Source: Streptococcus himalayensis
GTDB lineage: Bacteria > Bacillota > Bacilli > Lactobacillales > Streptococcaceae
Reading direction: 5' to 3'
Length of the DNA: 64,000 bases
Assembly (NCBI RefSeq): GCF_001708305.1
Contig: NZ_CP016953.1
Location: 475,001-539,000, forward strand
Positions 1 to 10,713 of this stretch are shown in pieces. A program made the translations under genes and the position numbers. Numbering within the stretch: the first letter of the stretch is position 1; each line of letters starts with the position of its first letter. Below the pieces are notes generated by a model. That model was not told where the DNA came from. It saw nothing but the letters and a program-made list of their open reading frames with translations, and searched no databases.

Positions 1-158
1 ACAGTCATGGATAACATGCATTACATGTTGGGTTCCCCCATTCGGACACCCCTGGATCTTCGCTTACTTACAGCTCCCCAAGGAATTTCGTCGTTAGTCA
101 CGTCCTTCTTCGGCTCCTAGTGCCAAGGCATCCACCGTGCGCCCTTATTAACTTAACC
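1..158 (-). rRNA. 23S rRNA, 5' end (partial)
   Basis: The reverse strand at 150-158 begins GGTTAAGTT and runs into the conserved 23S start around GCGCACGGTGGATGCC. The rest of the 23S gene lies beyond the left edge. It follows 16S and tRNA-Ala in the usual rrn order. Confidence 0.95.
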
Positions 159-291
159 TTATTTCTTAACCTAATTCTTTCAAATTAGAAAACTCATTAA
201 TTCACAGCGTTTTCGGTTTATTTTCTTGTTACTATTTGATATAGATATTCAATTTTCAATGTGCAAATCTCTACAACTGTCTCCAGTTGTA

Positions 292-364
292 TGGAGCCTA
301 GCGGGATCGAACCGCTGACCTCCTGCGTGCAAAGCAGGCGCTCTCCCAGCTGAGCTAAGGCCCC
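292..364 (-). tRNA. tRNA-Ala (anticodon TGC)
   Basis: The reverse strand reads GGGGCCTTAGCTC through GGTTCGATCCCGC to the discriminator A. The anticodon loop CTTTGCACG gives TGC. It is 73 nt with no encoded CCA and sits in the 16S-23S spacer, the usual streptococcal place for tRNA-Ala. Confidence 0.97.
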
Positions 365-412
365 ACAAGACCTCTCAAAACTAAACATGACGACCAATAT
401 GCAGTTCCTTTT

Positions 413-1966
<1,554 letters not shown>

Positions 1967-2074
1967 AAGTTTGAGCTCTTCACTCATTCTGTCCACCGAC
2001 AGATTTATTGTTTCTTGTGTTTGACTGACTAAGCTTTCGCTCAGTCGCCCTGCACATTGGTTCGTCTTGTTCAG

Positions 2075-2107
2075 TTTTCAAAGGTCTTTGTCGCTCTCTC
2101 GCGACAA
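2075..2107 (-). promoter_or_regulatory. rrn leader antitermination site (boxB-like hairpin and boxA)
   Basis: Just downstream of the rrn start, the reverse strand has a perfect 7-bp hairpin (TTGTCGC / GCGACAA, 2088-2107) followed by GACCTTTGAAAA (2075-2086). These match the boxB-boxA order of rrn antiterminators that recruit Nus factors. The match is by eye. Confidence 0.7.
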
Positions 2108-2114
2108 CTATCTT

Positions 2115-2143
2115 AGTATATCACCTATCCATTCCTTTGTCAA
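2115..2143 (-). promoter_or_regulatory. rrn promoter
   Basis: TTGACA (2138-2143) and TATACT (2115-2120) are separated by exactly 17 bp on the reverse strand. The DNA immediately upstream (2144-2180) is almost all A/T tracts, consistent with an UP-type element. It drives the 16S-tRNA-Ala-23S operon. Confidence 0.85.
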
Positions 2144-2241
2144 CACTTTTTTTCTTTTTTTTTGTTTTTTTTTGAACTTTTTTCATTCTTTTCTTCCATT
2201 AATTCTAATTCCCCCTCTAAAACAACTTCCCTATCACCCCC

Positions 2242-2382
2242 TTACCTTTCTTCTTCTTGGAGACTGATTTCAATAATCTTTTCAATATAGGATCGATAAC
2301 TTCTATAATCCATCCGTAAATGTAAGCCGCTTTTGTAATAATAGCCTAAATAGCTCCCTGCGTGTTTGTCGTATCTTTTCAT
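2242..2382 (-). CDS. small 46-residue protein downstream of comX
   Basis: An unrecognised short reading frame starting 24 nt after the comX stop. A strong Shine-Dalgarno (AAAGGAG) lies 5 nt before the ATG at 2382. An in-frame ATG five codons upstream is also possible. The 46-residue product begins MKRYDKHAGSYLGYYY and is rich in Tyr, Arg and Lys, ending in an acidic-basic tail (QEEER). It has no signal peptide or membrane segment. Position and ribosome-binding site suggest co-transcription with comX, so it might be made during competence; that is inference. It stops before the rrn promoter. Confidence 0.6.
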   Translation of the reverse strand: MKRYDKHAGSYLGYYYKSGLHLRMDYRSYRSYIEKIIEISLQEEER

Positions 2383-2406
2383 TTCTTCTCCTTTCATCTC
2401 TACTAC

Positions 2407-2877
2407 CTACTCCCAATCCGATAGGTACTCCCGTAACTCTCGTAGGAGTTCCCGGCGCCCCTTGAAGCGTTCATCGGCTATGAGGCGATCGTATCTTTCT
2501 TGAGAGGCTTGACTGAGGCTGGAGCGATACCGAGTCAACTCTGCCTGTAATAGATACTGATCATCTGGTAGTAATCCTCCTTGGGTTAACTTATGTCCTA
2601 TCTCGCTTACTTCTTCATAGGCCATTCTGTTTAATTTTCGTTTTTGGCTTTCTTGTTTGCGGATAACATCTAGCACATGGTTGCGAAACTTTGTTTTATA
2701 GTAAACATACAATTTCTCTTCCCCTAACTCAGGGTATTGCTTGAGTAATTGATACAACACGAGCATCCCTTCTTGTTCCCAATCTTCTTGTTCCCACAAC
2801 TGGACATAGTAGTCTTTTCGGCATCGTAGGACTATTCCTCTGACTTTGGCATACATAGCTTCAAACTGTTCCATCAT
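2407..2877 (-). CDS. comX: competence-specific sigma factor ComX (SigX)
   Basis: Alternative sigma factor that directs RNA polymerase to late competence (DNA uptake and recombination) genes. The protein of about 156 residues has the ComX hallmarks near the N-terminus (RKDYYVQLWE, DWEQEGMLVLYQLL, FRNHVLDVIRKQESQKRK) and a C-terminal helix-turn-helix region. The first possible codon is a GTG at 2889, but alignment with known ComX N-termini favours one of the two ATGs at 2874-2877. Location beside an rrn operon and tRNA-Glu is typical of streptococci. The promoter is described separately. A small frame follows 24 nt downstream. Confidence 0.93.
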   Translation of the reverse strand: MMEQFEAMYAKVRGIVLRCRKDYYVQLWEQEDWEQEGMLVLYQLLKQYPELGEEKLYVYYKTKFRNHVLDVIRKQESQKRKLNRMAYEEVSEIGHKLTQGGLLPDDQYLLQAELTRYRSSLSQASQERYDRLIADERFKGRRELLRELREYLSDWE

Positions 2878-2908
2878 TTTCTGTCTCACTTTCTTATTCT
2901 GTGAAATC

Positions 2909-2972
2909 AGTATAGCATCCTATGGAGCGCTTTAGGGGGTTTGCCCTCTTCTGTTTCTTAAACTCCCCCTAA
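2909..2972 (-). promoter_or_regulatory. comX promoter with GGGGG inverted repeat
   Basis: A TATACT -10 lies at 2909-2914 (reverse strand). There is no recognisable -35. In its place sits one arm of an inverted repeat: TTAGGGGGTTT (2932-2942) and AAACTCCCCCTAA (2960-2972), with 17 nt between arms. This suggests an activator-dependent promoter. No ComR palindrome (GACAT..ATGTC) is visible. Function is inferred from position only. Confidence 0.45.
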
Positions 2973-3174
2973 TGACAAGCACGTAGACAAAGTTAGACAC
3001 TTCAGGCACAGTTTGGAGCAGTTCAGAGAAATGGTCTATGGGCAGAAGAAAAAACTGACCTTTGTACTTTAAGATTTAAATCCAACCAAAGTCAGTACAT
3101 TTCTTGATAATCGGTGCAAAGCATCCAAAATCCTTTCTTTAAATACACCAAAGAATCTAGAAAAAAGCTCGTCA

Positions 3175-3319
3175 GAAACATCAAATGAAATGCTTTTAGT
3201 TATAGAAACGTTAAACTTTATGAAACGAATTCATCTTTTTTGAACATCGAAAAAGAGAAGACCAGATTAGTCCTCTCTAGATGCTCATTATAGATTACCC
3301 AATACAGTTGACAAGAGGT
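3175..3319 (+). pseudogene. decayed right end of an ISL3-family element
   Basis: Positions about 3188-3319 align by eye with the last 130 bp of the intact ISL3 element at 45356-46770. Shared stretches include AAAAAGAGAAGACCA, GTCCTCTCTAGATG and the terminal CAGTTGACA. The transposase C-terminal codons are shifted and the rest of the element is missing. It lies between comX and tRNA-Glu. The remaining DNA from 2973 to 3175 holds no gene I can support. Confidence 0.75.
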
Positions 3320-3321
3320 AA

Positions 3322-3351
3322 AAAAATCCACTTGAGATATCTCAAGCGGAT
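3322..3351 (-). terminator. terminator of tRNA-Glu
   Basis: The reverse strand has the self-complementary CTTGAGATATCTCAAG (3331-3346) followed by a T-run (3320-3327). It lies 7 nt past the tRNA 3' end and separates the tRNA transcript from comX. Confidence 0.8.
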
Positions 3352-3357
3352 TAGCAA

Positions 3358-3429
3358 TAGTCCGTACGGGATTCGAACCCGTGTTACCGCCGTGAAAAGG
3401 CGGTGTCTTAACCCCTTGACCAACGGACC
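3358..3429 (-). tRNA. tRNA-Glu (anticodon TTC)
   Basis: The reverse strand starts GGTCCGTTGGTCAAGGGGTT, with anticodon arm CCGCCTTTTCACGGCGG giving TTC, and the T-arm GGTTCGAATCCC. 72 nt, no encoded CCA. It is a single gene with its own terminator. Confidence 0.97.
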
Positions 3430-4012
3430 ATGTATATATCATATCGAAAAAAAATGAAAAAGTCAATCTTTAATTTTCGAAATATCGAGAAAATTTTCTA
3501 AGATAGTTTCTCTGTAAATTTCAAACTGTTCATCTAAAATCTTTGGCATTCAAGCTTTTATTCAACTATAGAATCACAAACGCCAATATTTTTTCAAATC
3601 AACTACATATTATGTTCGCTACCTAATTGATTAACCAAAAATAAGCTAATACTGGATTGCTCAACCTGACAAAATCAGCACTCTTTTCTCACTTGCATAA
3701 ATAATCATATTATCTTTCCTATTCTATCCTTGAATAAGCTGATGAGAATTTACCTGCGTTTAGATGCCGTTATATTTCCCAATTAACATAAAAAATATGT
3801 TTTCTTGATTTTCTACCTATTGCTAATAAATTAAACTTCAGCTAGTCGACAACAGAATATATTCTCTTTCCTTTACCTAAACTAATAAACCCCATAAGAT
3901 TTCCTGTTTTAAGTAATTTTTGTATTACTCTTTTCTGCAAGAAAATCTTATGAGGTTTTTCATATTGAAACTTTTATGTACACTATCTATCACATGGCAT
4001 TGCTAGTGATGA
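3430..4012. other. intergenic stretch, no gene seen
   Basis: AT-rich DNA without a supportable reading frame on either strand. The only structure I see is the long inverted repeat at 3889-3961, listed as a terminator. Confidence 0.6.
3889..3961 (-). terminator. long inverted repeat after the GCL-like gene
   Basis: Arms AAACCCCATAAGATTT and AAATCTTATGAGGTTTTT pair over about 15 bp, with an inner GTAAT/ATTAC stem in the loop. It starts about 50 nt after the stop of the upstream gene. The flanking T and A runs would let it work as a terminator on either strand. Confidence 0.6.
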
Positions 4013-5296
4013 CTAGTCACAGCAGCCTAATTGCTGAAATAGGGGAAATAAATAGCTCTCTTCTCCTTCACCTCGCCGTTTTAATCCATCACGACTCAAG
4101 TTTAATAAAGAGTAGGAAAATTGACGAATAGCCTCTTTTTCTTCTCTCTCTAATGTCCATTCAGAGAACTTTCGGCGTAATGATTTATAATCTCGACCAA
4201 ATTGTTGAAAGAAGGGTGCTTCTTGCAGTAATACTTCCAATTGATCAAGTTCTATTAGGAGCCCTAGATGGAAAGCGGCTGAAGCGAATGTCCGATTAAA
4301 CTGCTGCGTGCAGACGCTCCGAAATTCAATCGTTCCTCTCGTCGTTAAATCTTGATATTGATAGCTCCTATGTGTTAAAAAATCACGTTCAGATGGCTGA
4401 ATCACCCGTTTTTCACCAGCTAGGTTAAAAGCTTCTATAGTTTCTTGTTCCAAATAGTTTGTCACTTGAATGGGGTAAAAATAATAACTTTCTCCTTCTC
4501 GTTCTGCTGTAAAAATAACAGAATGATCCAGATACTCGAAAAATTCATCCTCTGTTTTAAAATCACGCGGAAAAACGCCCACATTTTCTGAAAAAATACC
4601 ATGCATAGAATCTTCCCAAAAGACATCTCGTGCAATTCTAGTCGTCCATTCTGAACCCCAAAATTCTGAATTAGCAAATAAGAAAGCCTTGGCTACTTCC
4701 ACTTGATTAAAGGCATTTATCACTCGAAGATAATTCTTTTTCGTCACATCTAGTTGAACTTGGCTGCCGCAAATAAAGGCTCCATATTCTGGGTAGTCAT
4801 GAAGAGAAGCATCCTGTACTCTTTGAGGTAAAGCAAGGTATTGCATCAGCATTTCATAACGCGGAGATGCCACTGGTCGATTGTCATTTTGAGCCCATTG
4901 GGGGTGAACTCCCCATCCTTCCAATTCATGGCCATGCACCCGTAGATAGGATTGAATTGTCGATAAATAAGCCTTAAATCGATTTTCAACCTCACCAATC
5001 ACTCGAGCTTTCCCGAAAGCAAATTCTAAAATATTGTAAGAAACTTCAAAAAGAAGACAGTCCCCTGTCTGCGGACATAAAAGCTGGATGGGATTTCCAT
5101 TTCTATCATACTTCTCAATAAGAAAATGAAATTCCTCTGCTACATGTTTCATCATCTCTTGGCAAACAGTAATATCCGTAGAGTCCGCTTTTTTATTGAC
5201 AATCGGGAATTCTAGTTCAATTCCAATAAATAAATCCACATCGTCCTTTAAAGAAGTTGTATACCTCTCTCGTAATAGTTCTATTGAACGTTTCAT
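4013..5296 (-). CDS. glutamate-cysteine ligase family protein
   Basis: A 427-residue protein resembling the ATP-dependent GCS2/GshA carboxylate-amine ligase family, which joins glutamate to cysteine (first step of glutathione synthesis) or related substrates. Early acidic motif IGIELEFPIV (about residues 24-33) fits the metal-binding beta strand of this fold. Later motifs include GSQVQLDV (about 177-184) and GTIEFRSVCTQ (about 337-347), the latter typical of the active-site sheet. No ATP-grasp GshB domain is attached, so it is not a bifunctional GshAB. A TATAAT at 5323-5328 probably serves as its -10. The exact substrate is not certain. Confidence 0.75.
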   Translation of the reverse strand: MKRSIELLRERYTTSLKDDVDLFIGIELEFPIVNKKADSTDITVCQEMMKHVAEEFHFLIEKYDRNGNPIQLLCPQTGDCLLFEVSYNILEFAFGKARVIGEVENRFKAYLSTIQSYLRVHGHELEGWGVHPQWAQNDNRPVASPRYEMLMQYLALPQRVQDASLHDYPEYGAFICGSQVQLDVTKKNYLRVINAFNQVEVAKAFLFANSEFWGSEWTTRIARDVFWEDSMHGIFSENVGVFPRDFKTEDEFFEYLDHSVIFTAEREGESYYFYPIQVTNYLEQETIEAFNLAGEKRVIQPSERDFLTHRSYQYQDLTTRGTIEFRSVCTQQFNRTFASAAFHLGLLIELDQLEVLLQEAPFFQQFGRDYKSLRRKFSEWTLEREEKEAIRQFSYSLLNLSRDGLKRRGEGEESYLFPLFQQLGCCD

Positions 5297-5399
5297 AAAA
5301 CTCTCCTGAAAACCTTTTTTCTATTATATCAAATATTTTAGTTTCTTACTAACTGTTTATGCTTTTTTATCAATAGAAAAAAGAAAAACACCTACTTAC

Positions 5400-5487
5400 G
5401 AAATTGTTTTTCTTAAAAGCAATTTCGTAAACAAGCGTCTACGGAATGATATCAGATGATGAGTGTTCCCGCTGGGAAATCCCAGCG
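5400..5487 (-). terminator. terminator region after rplQ
   Basis: Two hairpins follow the alpha operon. CCGCTGGG / CCCAGCGG (about 5468-5487) is one. The second is ACGAAATTG / CAATTTCGT (about 5398-5428), followed on the reverse strand by T-rich DNA. The second fits an intrinsic terminator; the first may be an additional RNA stem. Confidence 0.6.
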
Positions 5488-5555
5488 GTAGACCAGAGCT
5501 AGACTAAGAATGCAAATGCATTCCATCATCATAACACTCAACAAAATTGATGATC

Positions 5556-5942
5556 TTATACAAGTTCAATGATTGCCATTGGAGCAGCATCCCCACGACG
5601 TGGTTCTGTTTTAAGGATACGAGTGTATCCGCCATTACGCTCAGCATAACGAGGTGCTAATTCAGAGAACAATTTTTGAAGAGCTGTTGTTGATGTATAT
5701 TTATCAGTAGCTTCATCATAGTTTTCTGATGCAATTTCGTTACGTACAAACGCTGCTGCTTGACGACGAGCGTGCAAATCACCACGTTTACCTAGAGTAA
5801 TCATTTTTTCAACTGTTTTACGGATTTCTTTCGCACGAGCTTCAGTTGTTACGATAGACTCATTGATAATCAAATCTGTTGTCAAATCGCGAAGCATTGC
5901 TTTACGTTGTGAGCTAGTACGTCCTAGTTTACGGTAAGCCAT
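5556..5942 (-). CDS. rplQ: 50S ribosomal protein L17
   Basis: 128 residues, starting [20 protein letters not shown], the standard L17 N-terminus, and of normal length. Last gene of the superoperon, 11 nt after rpoA, followed by hairpins that probably end the transcript. Confidence 0.97.
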   Translation of the reverse strand: MAYRKLGRTSSQRKAMLRDLTTDLIINESIVTTEARAKEIRKTVEKMITLGKRGDLHARRQAAAFVRNEIASENYDEATDKYTSTTALQKLFSELAPRYAERNGGYTRILKTEPRRGDAAPMAIIELV

Positions 5943-5953
5943 GTATTCCTCCT

Positions 5954-6892
5954 TTATTTATCGTTTTTTAGGCCTAAACCAAGATCTGCCAATTTAACTT
6001 TGACTTCTTCAAGGCTCTTACGACCTAGATTTCTTACTTTCATCATTTCAGGCTCAGATTTTTCTGTCAAATCAAAGACAGTATTGATTCCAGCACGTTT
6101 CAAACAGTTGTATGAACGCACAGATAAATCCAATTCTTCAATTGTACGATCCAAGATACGGTCATCTGACGATTTATCAACCTCTTTCATCACATCGGTA
6201 GCCTTCGCTACTTCTGTCAAATCTGTAAAGAGATCCAAATGTTCTGTCAAAATACGTGCAGAAAGTCCTAGAGCATCTTCAGGGATAATCGTCCCATCCG
6301 TCATGATTTCAAGAGTTAGTTTGTCAAAACCATCATTGCTACCAACACGAGCTGGCTCAACTTGGTAATTAACTTTTTTCACTGGCGTATAGATTGCATC
6401 TACCGCAAGTGTTCCCACTGGTGCATCATCTGCCTTATTTTCATCCGCTGGAACATAACCACGACCAGTATTTACTGTCATGATTGCTTTAAAGTGTGCT
6501 CCTTCACTAATGGTAAAGAGATAATGATCAGGGTTTACAATTTCAATATCACTATCTGTCAAAATGTCTCCGGCGGTAATTTCCGCTGGACCTTCCACAT
6601 CAAGCTCAATTGTCTTTTCGTCTTCGACGTAAGATTTTACAGCAATCCCTTTGACGTTCAAAATAATTTGCATCACGTCTTCACGGACTCCTGGAACTGT
6701 ATCAAATTCGTGTAACACTCCTTCAATATTGATAGAAGTAACTGCTGCTCCTGGTAAAGAAGCAAGAAGGACACGACGAAGAGAGTTCCCAAGCGTTGTA
6801 CCATAACCACGTTCTAGTGGTTCTACTACAAACATGCCATAATCTTTATTTTCATCAATTTTTGTTATATTTGGTTTTTCAAACTCAATCAT
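5954..6892 (-). CDS. rpoA: RNA polymerase alpha subunit
   Basis: 312 residues. The N-terminal assembly domain begins [10 protein letters not shown] and carries [14 protein letters not shown] (about residues 35-48). The C-terminal DNA- and activator-contacting domain holds [18 protein letters not shown] and [11 protein letters not shown]. Normal length for Firmicutes. It is placed rpsK-rpoA-rplQ as in other Gram-positive bacteria. Confidence 0.98.
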   Translation of the reverse strand: MIEFEKPNITKIDENKDYGMFVVEPLERGYGTTLGNSLRRVLLASLPGAAVTSINIEGVLHEFDTVPGVREDVMQIILNVKGIAVKSYVEDEKTIELDVEGPAEITAGDILTDSDIEIVNPDHYLFTISEGAHFKAIMTVNTGRGYVPADENKADDAPVGTLAVDAIYTPVKKVNYQVEPARVGSNDGFDKLTLEIMTDGTIIPEDALGLSARILTEHLDLFTDLTEVAKATDVMKEVDKSSDDRILDRTIEELDLSVRSYNCLKRAGINTVFDLTEKSEPEMMKVRNLGRKSLEEVKVKLADLGLGLKNDK

Positions 6893-6935
6893 TTAGTTAC
6901 TCCCTCTTAAACGAAAAGCAGTGTAAGATTCTGAA

Positions 6936-7319
6936 TTATACACGGCGACGTTTTGGAGGACGAGCACCATTGTGTGGTACAGGAGTCACATCACGAATTG
7001 CTGTTACTTCAAGACCAGCGGCAGCAAGAGCACGAATAGCAGACTCACGACCTGAACCTGGACCTTTTACAGTAACTTCAACTGATTTAAGACCGTGTTC
7101 TTGTGCTGATTTAGCAGCTGCTTCAGATGCCATTTGAGCCGCAAATGGTGTAGATTTACGAGAACCTTTGAAACCAAGGGCACCAGCTGATGACCAAGCA
7201 ATTGCGTTACCATGCACATCAGTAATCATAACAATAGTGTTATTAAATGTAGCGTGAATATGAGCAATACCAGATTCGATATTCTTTTTCACACGACGTT
7301 TACGTGTTGGTTTAGCCAA
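6936..7319 (-). CDS. rpsK: 30S ribosomal protein S11
   Basis: 127 residues, starting [17 protein letters not shown] and ending [13 protein letters not shown], diagnostic of S11, which forms part of the platform near the mRNA exit. 17 nt after rpsM, within the alpha operon. Confidence 0.98.
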
Positions 7320-7336
7320 TTTTTTTACCTCCTATT

Positions 7337-7702
7337 TTATTTTTTCTTACCTGCAATCGCAACAGCTTTACCTTTACGAGTGCGAGCGTTATTTTTGGTG
7401 TTTTGTCCACGGACAGGAAGTCCACGACGGTGACGAATACCACGGTATGAACCGATTTCCATCAAACGTTTGATATTCAAGTTTACTTCACGACGAAGGT
7501 CACCTTCAACTTTGATTGCATCTACTTCGCGACGGATAGCGTCTTCTTGATCAGATGTCAAATCTTTCACACGAATATCTTCTGAGATTCCTGCTGCTGC
7601 AAGAATTTTCTTAGAAGTTGGAAGACCGATACCGTACACGTATGTAAGTGATACGACTACACGTTTGTCATTTGGAATGTCAACTCCAGCAATACGAGCC
7701 AT
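7337..7702 (-). CDS. rpsM: 30S ribosomal protein S13
   Basis: 121 residues, [16 protein letters not shown] at the start, [14 protein letters not shown] helix-two-turn-helix, and a basic tail with [20 protein letters not shown]13 contacts the 50S subunit through bridge B1. It follows rpmJ by 17 nt. Confidence 0.98.
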   Translation of the reverse strand: MARIAGVDIPNDKRVVVSLTYVYGIGLPTSKKILAAAGISEDIRVKDLTSDQEDAIRREVDAIKVEGDLRREVNLNIKRLMEIGSYRGIRHRRGLPVRGQNTKNNARTRKGKAVAIAGKKK

Positions 7703-7719
7703 GTTTTCTCCTTTCTAAA

Positions 7720-7836
7720 TTATCCTTGACGTTGTTTGTGTTTTGGATTTGCTGGGCAAATTACCATAACACGACCATTACGGCGAATAACTTTACAGTA
7801 TTCGCAAATTGGTTTGACCGATGGTCTTACTTTCAT
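7720..7836 (-). CDS. rpmJ: 50S ribosomal protein L36
   Basis: A 38-residue protein starting [19 protein letters not shown]. Cys11, Cys14, Cys27 and His33 form the zinc site, so this is the zinc-binding (C+) form. Lies between infA and rpsM with a good Shine-Dalgarno (GGAGGG). Confidence 0.96.
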
Positions 7837-7860
7837 TTCTTATCCCTCCAATTTTTTCGA

Positions 7861-8079
7861 CTATTTAAAGCGGTAAGTGATACGTCCACGTGTCAAGTCG
7901 TATGGACTCATTTCCACAGTAACACGATCTCCCGCTAAAATACGAATATAGTTTTTACGAATTTTACCAGAAACTGTTGCTAAAATCTGATGTCCATTTT
8001 CAAGTTCAACCGTAAACATAGCATTTGGCATGGTATCGACTACCTTACCTTCTACTTCAATCACATCGTCTTTTGCCAC
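7861..8079 (-). CDS. infA: translation initiation factor IF-1
   Basis: 72 residues, [20 protein letters not shown], a single S1/OB-fold domain of normal length. Binds the A site during initiation. It sits between adk and rpmJ, the common Firmicute order. A gap of 116 nt separates it from adk. Confidence 0.98.
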   Translation of the reverse strand: MAKDDVIEVEGKVVDTMPNAMFTVELENGHQILATVSGKIRKNYIRILAGDRVTVEMSPYDLTRGRITYRFK

Positions 8080-8195
8080 GCAAAAGTACCTCCCTAAATT
8101 TCGATTCGCACCTCTGCATACAGAGGTAACAATTATAAGTCAGACTATCTCATTTTACCACTACTTCGCCACTAATGCAAGTAGGAAAACCACTT

Positions 8196-8837
8196 TTATT
8201 GCAATTTTGTAAGGACTTTTTCGATATCTGCAAAGACTGTATCGATTTCTTGATTTCCTTCAATATCATGTACAAGACCTTTAGCACGGTAATGTTCGAT
8301 AATAGGCTCACCTTGTGCAATATTCACATCTAAGCGGCGTTTGACAGTTTCTGGCTTATCATCTTCCCGTTGATAATAATCCTCTTCGTTGTAATCACCT
8401 GCAGGTGGGTTGAATACCTTATGGAAGGTTTCCCCGGTTTCTTTATGGATAATCCGACCGCTCAAGCGCTCTAATAGGCTTGCTGGGTCAACTTGAATGT
8501 TGATGACCCCCTCAAGCTCAATCCCAAGACTTGCAAGAGTTTCATCTAGAGCATGTGCCTGCTCAATTGTCCGCGGATAACCATCTAGTAAAAAACCGTG
8601 TGCCTTGATATCGTCCTGTGCCAAACGCTCTTTGACAATCCCATTGGTCACTTCATCTGGTACCAGTTCACCCTTATCAATGTAAGACTTGGCAAGTACA
8701 CCCATCTCTGTTTGATTTGCCATAGCAGCACGGAACATATCCCCTGTTGAGATATGAGCAACATGAAATTTGTCAACAATTTTTGCTGCTTGTGTCCCTT
8801 TACCTGCACCCGGTAAACCCATAATCAAAAGATTCAT
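8196..8837 (-). CDS. adk: adenylate kinase
   Basis: Interconverts AMP and ATP with two ADP. 213 residues with P-loop GLPGAGKGT (about 7-15), DGYPRT AMP-site motif (about 84-89), and a full-length LID (about 126-160). The LID lacks the four zinc-binding cysteines seen in many Bacillus enzymes. Located between secY and infA, as in most Firmicutes. Confidence 0.97.
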   Translation of the reverse strand: MNLLIMGLPGAGKGTQAAKIVDKFHVAHISTGDMFRAAMANQTEMGVLAKSYIDKGELVPDEVTNGIVKERLAQDDIKAHGFLLDGYPRTIEQAHALDETLASLGIELEGVINIQVDPASLLERLSGRIIHKETGETFHKVFNPPAGDYNEEDYYQREDDKPETVKRRLDVNIAQGEPIIEHYRAKGLVHDIEGNQEIDTVFADIEKVLTKLQ

Positions 8838-8955
8838 GATTGTTCTCCTTATTTTGTTTTTAAAGAAAGCTATTCACTTGGAATAAATTTCTTTAAAAAC
8901 AAAATAGAAGGCTGGGGATTCCAACGAATCCACAGCACTGCTATTTTTAATGTTT

Positions 8956-10260
8956 CTACTCAGTTTCCATAAAGCCAGTGTATTTCCGTTTAAGGAGATA
9001 CCCTTCCAACTGTTTCATTCCCTCGATACCAGTCGAGATGATAATCAAAAGACTCGTACCTCCAAGAGCAATCGCATCTGAAAGTCCAAAAACATCTTTT
9101 GCGACAATTGGTAAAATAGAAATGAAACCTAGGAACAGAGATCCTACAGTCGCTAAGCGGCGAAGGAGTTTTGTCATATACTCTTCCGTTCCCTTACCAG
9201 GACGAACGCCATGGATATAAGCACCACTCTTTTGCAGATTTTCCGCTGTTTTTTCAGGGTTAATCTGTACAAATGTGTAAAAGAAGGTAAATAGAATGAT
9301 CAAGAGTGCATACATGGCAATTCCGCTTGGAGTTGACGTTGCAAATAAGTCTTGAATCGTTCGTACCCATTGTCCATCATGTCCTGTTGAACGCAAAAAT
9401 TGCAAAATAGCTGCCGGAGCGGCTGTAATAGAACTTGCAAAGATAACAGGAATAACTCCTGCTGGGTTTACTTTCAACGGAAGATAAGAACTAGAAGGTG
9501 CACCTTGCGCCCGTTTGGTATACTGAATAGGAATCTTATATTCTGCTTGTTGAACAAAGGTTGTAAAATAGATAATCAACAAAACTGCTACAACCAAAAT
9601 GCTGACAAAGATAATGGAAGATTGAATCCGTTCACTTGGAACATTGACAAAGTAATCTTCATAGATTCCTTTAATCATACCAGGAATTGCAGAAACAATC
9701 CCGGCAAAGATAATCATGGATACGCCATTTCCATATCCCTTATCTGTGATTTGCTCTCCTAGCCAGGTCACAATCATGGATCCTGTCGTAAGAATCGAAC
9801 CAATCAAAAGATAGGTCTGCCAGTTTGGAGTCGCCACTAATTTTGCACTCGATAGAGTGTGAAAACCAGCTGTAATCCCAATCGATTGCACAAAGGCAAG
9901 GACAAGGGAAATGTAGCGTGTCGCTTGATTCAGCTTTCGGCGTCCAACCTCCCCCTGTTTTCCCCACTCTACAAACTTAGGAACGATGTCCATCTGCAAG
10001 AGTTGCACAACGATAGAAGCTGTAATGTAGGGGCTGACTCCTAGTGCAAAAACCGAGAAATTTTTCATCGCATTTCCTGACACTAGGCTGAGCATATTCA
10101 AGAAGGATAGCCCACTCAAGGCTTCTAAACTCTTTGCATTCACTCCCGGCACAGTAATATTTGTTCCTGCACGAAAGACAAAAATGATGAATAGAGTAAA
10201 GAAGATTTTCGAACGGACTTGCTTAATTTTTAGAGCATCCTTTAATAACTTAAAAAACAT
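8956..10260 (-). CDS. secY: preprotein translocase channel subunit SecY
   Basis: 434 residues with about ten membrane segments. Forms the SecYEG channel for protein export. Visible hallmarks are RAGTNITVPG near the first segment, the plug region, and HGVRPGKGTEEYM before the last segments. Follows rplO by 12 nt in the spc operon. It is the general housekeeping SecY rather than an accessory SecY2. Confidence 0.97.
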   Translation of the reverse strand: MFFKLLKDALKIKQVRSKIFFTLFIIFVFRAGTNITVPGVNAKSLEALSGLSFLNMLSLVSGNAMKNFSVFALGVSPYITASIVVQLLQMDIVPKFVEWGKQGEVGRRKLNQATRYISLVLAFVQSIGITAGFHTLSSAKLVATPNWQTYLLIGSILTTGSMIVTWLGEQITDKGYGNGVSMIIFAGIVSAIPGMIKGIYEDYFVNVPSERIQSSIIFVSILVVAVLLIIYFTTFVQQAEYKIPIQYTKRAQGAPSSSYLPLKVNPAGVIPVIFASSITAAPAAILQFLRSTGHDGQWVRTIQDLFATSTPSGIAMYALLIILFTFFYTFVQINPEKTAENLQKSGAYIHGVRPGKGTEEYMTKLLRRLATVGSLFLGFISILPIVAKDVFGLSDAIALGGTSLLIIISTGIEGMKQLEGYLLKRKYTGFMETE

Positions 10261-10272
10261 AGGTCACCTCTC

Positions 10273-10713
10273 TTAGATGACTTCAACTGAACCACCTTTA
10301 GCAGTGATAGCTTCTTCAGCTGATTTAGAGAATTTAGCTGCTTTCACAGTCAACTTCTTAGTCAATTCGCCGTTACCAAGAATTTTAATTCCTGATTTTT
10401 CAGCTTTAACGATACCTGCTTCCACCAAAACAACTGGTGTTACTTCAGCACCATCTTCAAATACGTTCAATTGATCAAGATTTACAATTGCATACTCTTT
10501 TGCATTGATGTTTGTAAATCCACGTTTTGGAAGACGACGGAACAATGGAGTTTGTCCACCTTCAAAACCTAGACGTACGCCACCGCCACTACGAGCTTTT
10601 TGACCTTTTTGTCCGCGACCTGAAGTTTTACCGTTACCTGATGATGTCCCACGACCAACGCGGTTACGAGTTTTACGAGAACCTGTAGCAGGTTGCAATT
10701 CATGAAGTTTCAT
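10273..10713 (-). CDS. rplO: 50S ribosomal protein L15
   Basis: 146 residues, starting [20 protein letters not shown], with the glycine-rich [17 protein letters not shown] stretch characteristic of L15. 12 nt before secY. The gap to the preceding rpmD is unusually long (214 nt). Confidence 0.97.
   Translation of the reverse strand: MKLHELQPATGSRKTRNRVGRGTSSGNGKTSGRGQKGQKARSGGGVRLGFEGGQTPLFRRLPKRGFTNINAKEYAIVNLDQLNVFEDGAEVTPVVLVEAGIVKAEKSGIKILGNGELTKKLTVKAAKFSKSAEEAITAKGGSVEVI

Noticed and set aside
3218..3466. An 82-codon reading frame on the reverse strand
   Set aside because: It crosses tRNA-Glu and the ISL3 remnant, so it is accidental.
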